Made by a program: the position numbers and the translations under genes
The notes under the pieces: model-generated
Database searches by the model: none
What the model was told of the DNA's origin: nothing
What the model saw: the letters and a program-made list of their open reading frames with translations, nothing else
Assembly: GCA_031283505.1 (NCBI GenBank)
Contig: JAITBO010000195.1
Location: 1-6,759, forward strand
From: Treponema sp.
GTDB taxonomy: Bacteria; Spirochaetota; Spirochaetia; Treponematales; Breznakiellaceae
Direction of reading: 5' to 3'
Length of the DNA: 6,759 nt
Part shown: in pieces, positions 4,758-6,759 of the stretch
How positions within the stretch are numbered: position 1 is the stretch's first letter
Layout: the number at the start of each line of letters is the position of its first letter

Positions 4758-6443
4758 CTATCCCTTGCGCGGCATTACGTTAGGGACAGACCCCTTTTTT
4801 CGGGAACCCGTATTTTCATTGCTGTTTGGACACTCCGATAGTTTTTCCCGCCGCCACAGGGAACCCGGTCCCGCCTGCGGATCTGCCGGCGGCAAGGCCG
4901 TTAAGCGAAAGGGCAGGGCGGGAAAACCCGCAGCGTTAAAAAGGTTCGCCTTTGTGTAGGGTTCCGAGGCATAACATATCTCGACCACCGGCGGGCCGCC
5001 GGTCCCGCCGGGCTTGACGACCAGGGCGTCCCCTTCGGCGCGGGCCTCAAAACGCCGTATTTCGCCGTTCCGGGAAAAGAGCTTAAGGCTTTGCCTCAGG
5101 CCCCCCCGGATAAGGAGCCCGCCGTCACAGCCGTCAAAGCGGATCCTGACGCCGCCGCCGGCATCGGCTGCCCCCGTTACCCTGGGGGAGCGCCAGGGGA
5201 TGTCGAAACCGTAGACATTCGCCAGGGCCGCCGCAGCAAGGCGTTCCCCCACGGGCCCCTTGCTGCCTGGGTGGATGTTGTACCGTTCCCCCAAGTCCAT
5301 AGTACACACCATCCAGGCAAGGGGTATGGTGTCCGCAGCCAGTTCCTGCTGCCGGCGCAGTTCGGGGAAGCTGTCCCCCCGCTGAAAATGGTCCCGCTCA
5401 AAGGCGGTAAGCTGGGCGAAGATGAAGGGGAGTTCGTCTCCCCAGGCCCGCCGCCAGCAACGGACGACCAGGGAGAAAAGCCGGGCGTAATATTCCGGGC
5501 GAACATCGTCCCCCTCACCCTGGTACCAGATAACCCCCCGGCAGGCGTAACCGGCAATGGCCGACAGCATAGCTGCATAGAGCCCGCAGGGACGCCAGGG
5601 GTCCCGGGGGCCTTCAAGTTGAAGATCAAAAAAGCCGGGATCTATTTTTTTCAGGGCGTCTCCCATCCAAATGGGTATCCTTCCCCGCATATAGAGATCA
5701 AAGGCGGCCCGCATGAGGGGGGATCGGCCTTCGGCCTGGACCTTGGCGTAGGCTTCCCCATAAGCCGCGGGATCGAGGGTTTGTATCCGGTCATAGTATT
5801 CGGTCCAGAACCGGGCCAATTCCCCGCCGGCCCGCAGATCCTCTTCCCCAATCCAGGCGAAGGCCGGGCTGCCGCTCCAGCTGCAGCTTATGATCCCCAC
5901 CGGCACATGGGGTCCCAGCTTTTCCCGCAGCCTGGCGGCAAAGTAATAGGCCGCCGCCGAAAACAGGGGGGCGTTTTTCCGGGAAAAATGAAGCCATATC
6001 CCCTGGGCGGCAAAATTCCCCCCGGTAAAGGGGTCTCCTTCCCGCTGTTCCTCCCAACTCCGCTTGGGAACCTCAAAGTACCGGAGCAGCGGGTCCGGGG
6101 GACGGCGGAACACCTCCCGGCGGCGGCGGTCGTACCTCAGGGCGAATTCCATGTTGGACTGCCCGCCGGCTATCCAGACCTCCCCCAGGGCGGCATTTTC
6201 AAACAAACAGGCCGGTTCGCCATTGCAGAAAAGGGCCAGACTGCCGCCGGTAGAGGCCTCCATGGGCGGCAGGCGGAGTTCCCAGGCGCCGTCCTCCCCC
6301 GCCGCGCCGGAAGCCTCCGCCCCGTTGAGGACCGCCCGCACCACGCTCCGCGCAGGCCCGGCCCCCCATATCCGGATGGGCTTTTGCCGCTGGAGGATCA
6401 TGTTGTTTTGAAAAACAACGGGCAGGGTCAGAACATTTTTCAT
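4758..6443 (-). CDS. Sialate O-acetylesterase family SGNH hydrolase
   Basis: This 561-residue protein belongs to the SASA (sialate O-acetylesterase) family, which removes O-acetyl groups from sialic acids or, in some bacterial members, from acetylated plant polysaccharides. Motifs in order: MILQRQKPIRIWG (15-27), GEVWIAGGQSNME with nucleophile S96, VGIISCSWSGSPAFAWI (182-198), GVIWYQGEGD (303-312), and DLGERYNIHPGSKGPVGERLA with catalytic H391 and nearby D383. The C-terminal strand domain ends in the usual ANLFNAAGFPALPFR (near 499-513). About 48 further residues follow (4761-4904), ending in a low-complexity basic tail that the family does not normally have. I chose start 6443 because GGGAG (6450-6454) lies six bases upstream and homology begins there; the frame is open to 6518. 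No signal peptide is evident, so the enzyme may act on imported sugars. It is very GC-rich. The natural substrate cannot be decided. Confidence 0.9.
   Translation of the reverse strand: MKNVLTLPVVFQNNMILQRQKPIRIWGAGPARSVVRAVLNGAEASGAAGEDGAWELRLPPMEASTGGSLALFCNGEPACLFENAALGEVWIAGGQSNMEFALRYDRRRREVFRRPPDPLLRYFEVPKRSWEEQREGDPFTGGNFAAQGIWLHFSRKNAPLFSAAAYYFAARLREKLGPHVPVGIISCSWSGSPAFAWIGEEDLRAGGELARFWTEYYDRIQTLDPAAYGEAYAKVQAEGRSPLMRAAFDLYMRGRIPIWMGDALKKIDPGFFDLQLEGPRDPWRPCGLYAAMLSAIAGYACRGVIWYQGEGDDVRPEYYARLFSLVVRCWRRAWGDELPFIFAQLTAFERDHFQRGDSFPELRRQQELAADTIPLAWMVCTMDLGERYNIHPGSKGPVGERLAAAALANVYGFDIPWRSPRVTGAADAGGGVRIRFDGCDGGLLIRGGLRQSLKLFSRNGEIRRFEARAEGDALVVKPGGTGGPPVVEICYASEPYTKANLFNAAGFPALPFRLTALPPADPQAGPGSLWRREKLSECPNSNENTGSRKKGSVPNVMPRKG
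4783..4800 (+). repeat. GGGACAGACCCC palindrome with T-run, REP-like
   Basis: GGGACAGACCCC at 4783-4794 is a short imperfect palindrome followed directly by six Ts on the plus strand. Similar GGGGTCTGtCCC-type cores occur in dispersed palindromic repeats linked to REP-associated transposases; that is general knowledge and not a match made here. It lies inside the coding tail of the esterase and, together with the 4718-4747 hairpin, may be part of one repeat element. Confidence 0.35.
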
Positions 6444-6530
6444 GGCAGTCTCCCATGCAATTGGTCTTCCGGTATAGTACCATAAAAAATGAATAATGAA
6501 GAAGGCGCAATGTCTCAAAAGGCATTCGGC

Positions 6531-6550
6531 CCAAAATCCGGCTCCGCCGG
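6531..6550 (-). terminator. Weak terminator-like hairpin after the phage-like frame
   Basis: On the minus strand CCGGC (6546-6550) pairs with GCCGG (6538-6542) over a three-base loop, followed by ATTTTGG. It lies 8 bases after the TGA at 6558-6560. The stem is short and the T-run only four long, so termination here would be weak. The 114 bases between that stop and the esterase start show no clear promoter to my eye. Confidence 0.3.
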
Positions 6551-6557
6551 CGGTTCT

Positions 6558-6759
6558 TCACGCGCTCCCGGCAGGAATCGTCCGGTTCGGTGTTTTCGCC
6601 CAGTCGATGGTATAATCGCTTCCGGCAGACTCGGCTGCCACCGGAATCCGGAAATCAGCGTCCGCCTGAAACGCGGTTTTTTCGGCTGCCTTGTAACGCA
6701 GTTCCGTTCCCTCTATCACGATCCACGCGCCGGAAGGGATCGACCCTTCGCCGTAGGAA
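6558..6759 (-). CDS. C-terminal part of a baseplate J-like protein, possibly a remnant
   Basis: An open frame enters from the right edge and encodes 66 residues before TGA (6558-6560). It reads as real protein: IPSGAWIVIEGTELRYK, then a spacer, then DFRIPVAAESAGSDYTI and a final TIPAGSA. The pattern of 'IPxG', a residue run with EGxxxRY, then 'xIPVxAxxAGxxYxI', then 'TIPAG' resembles the N-terminal strand region of phage baseplate J/gp47-type proteins, which help build contractile-tail baseplates. In that family the chain normally continues well past the second IPAG, whereas here it stops at once, so the gene may be truncated. Neither of the other two minus frames continues it recognisably. 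The assignment is by pattern only. An Ig-like or other strand-rich surface protein is an alternative. Confidence 0.5.
   Translation of the reverse strand, partial: SYGEGSIPSGAWIVIEGTELRYKAAEKTAFQADADFRIPVAAESAGSDYTIDWAKTPNRTIPAGSA

Noticed and set aside
5091..6485. Long plus-strand open frame of 464 codons
   Set aside because: It is antisense to the esterase, whose motifs are clear. It is rich in Pro/Gly/Arg with no recognisable domain, as expected of a shadow frame in GC-rich DNA.
6199..6561. Frameshifted continuation of the baseplate-like frame (120 codons, minus)
   Set aside because: The product is Arg-rich without baseplate features and runs out of frame through the start of the esterase, so it does not restore the family.
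1..6759. tRNA, rRNA, CRISPR arrays and insertion sequences
   Set aside because: I saw no cloverleaf, spaced direct repeats, transposase motif or long terminal inverted repeats on either strand.

Overview
The window holds eight protein-coding regions and no RNA genes that I can see. It looks like a Gram-negative chromosome with an outer membrane, since a lipoprotein and a small beta-barrel protein sit together. The mix of lipoprotein style, barrel type and gene content reminds me of a host-associated spirochaete of the Treponema group. That placement is inference from impression and not from a marker gene. The left third is only moderately GC-rich, while the genes to the right are clearly richer.

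Layout. Left (1-2250, all minus strand): a membrane-anchored protein with a possible band-7/SPFH-like region, then a secreted eight-strand-type outer-membrane barrel, then a lipoprotein that runs off the left edge. They form a cell-envelope gene set. The barrel and lipoprotein are 20 bases apart and appear to share a promoter at about 1369-1396. Middle (2251-3078, plus strand): a divergent promoter region carrying a perfect 21-bp tandem duplication leads into a small three-helix membrane protein. Its stop codon overlaps the start of an AroH-type chorismate mutase, whose 3' end in turn overlaps the convergent gene by 33 bases. Right (3046-6443, minus strand): a putative sialate O-acetylesterase-family hydrolase is followed by an N-acyl-D-amino-acid deacylase-family amidohydrolase. 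At the far right (6558-6759, minus) is the end of an open frame resembling part of a phage baseplate J-type protein, perhaps a remnant.

How the genes may work together. The two right-hand hydrolases would remove acetyl and acyl groups from sugars and D-amino acids, which suits scavenging of glycan or cell-wall debris. The chorismate mutase belongs to phenylalanine/tyrosine synthesis, and its pairing with an unknown membrane protein is unexplained. I found no convincing new multi-gene system. The points most worth checking are the duplicated leader at 2249-2290, the membrane protein/chorismate mutase coupling, the repeat-like 3' extension of the esterase, and the truncated phage-like frame.
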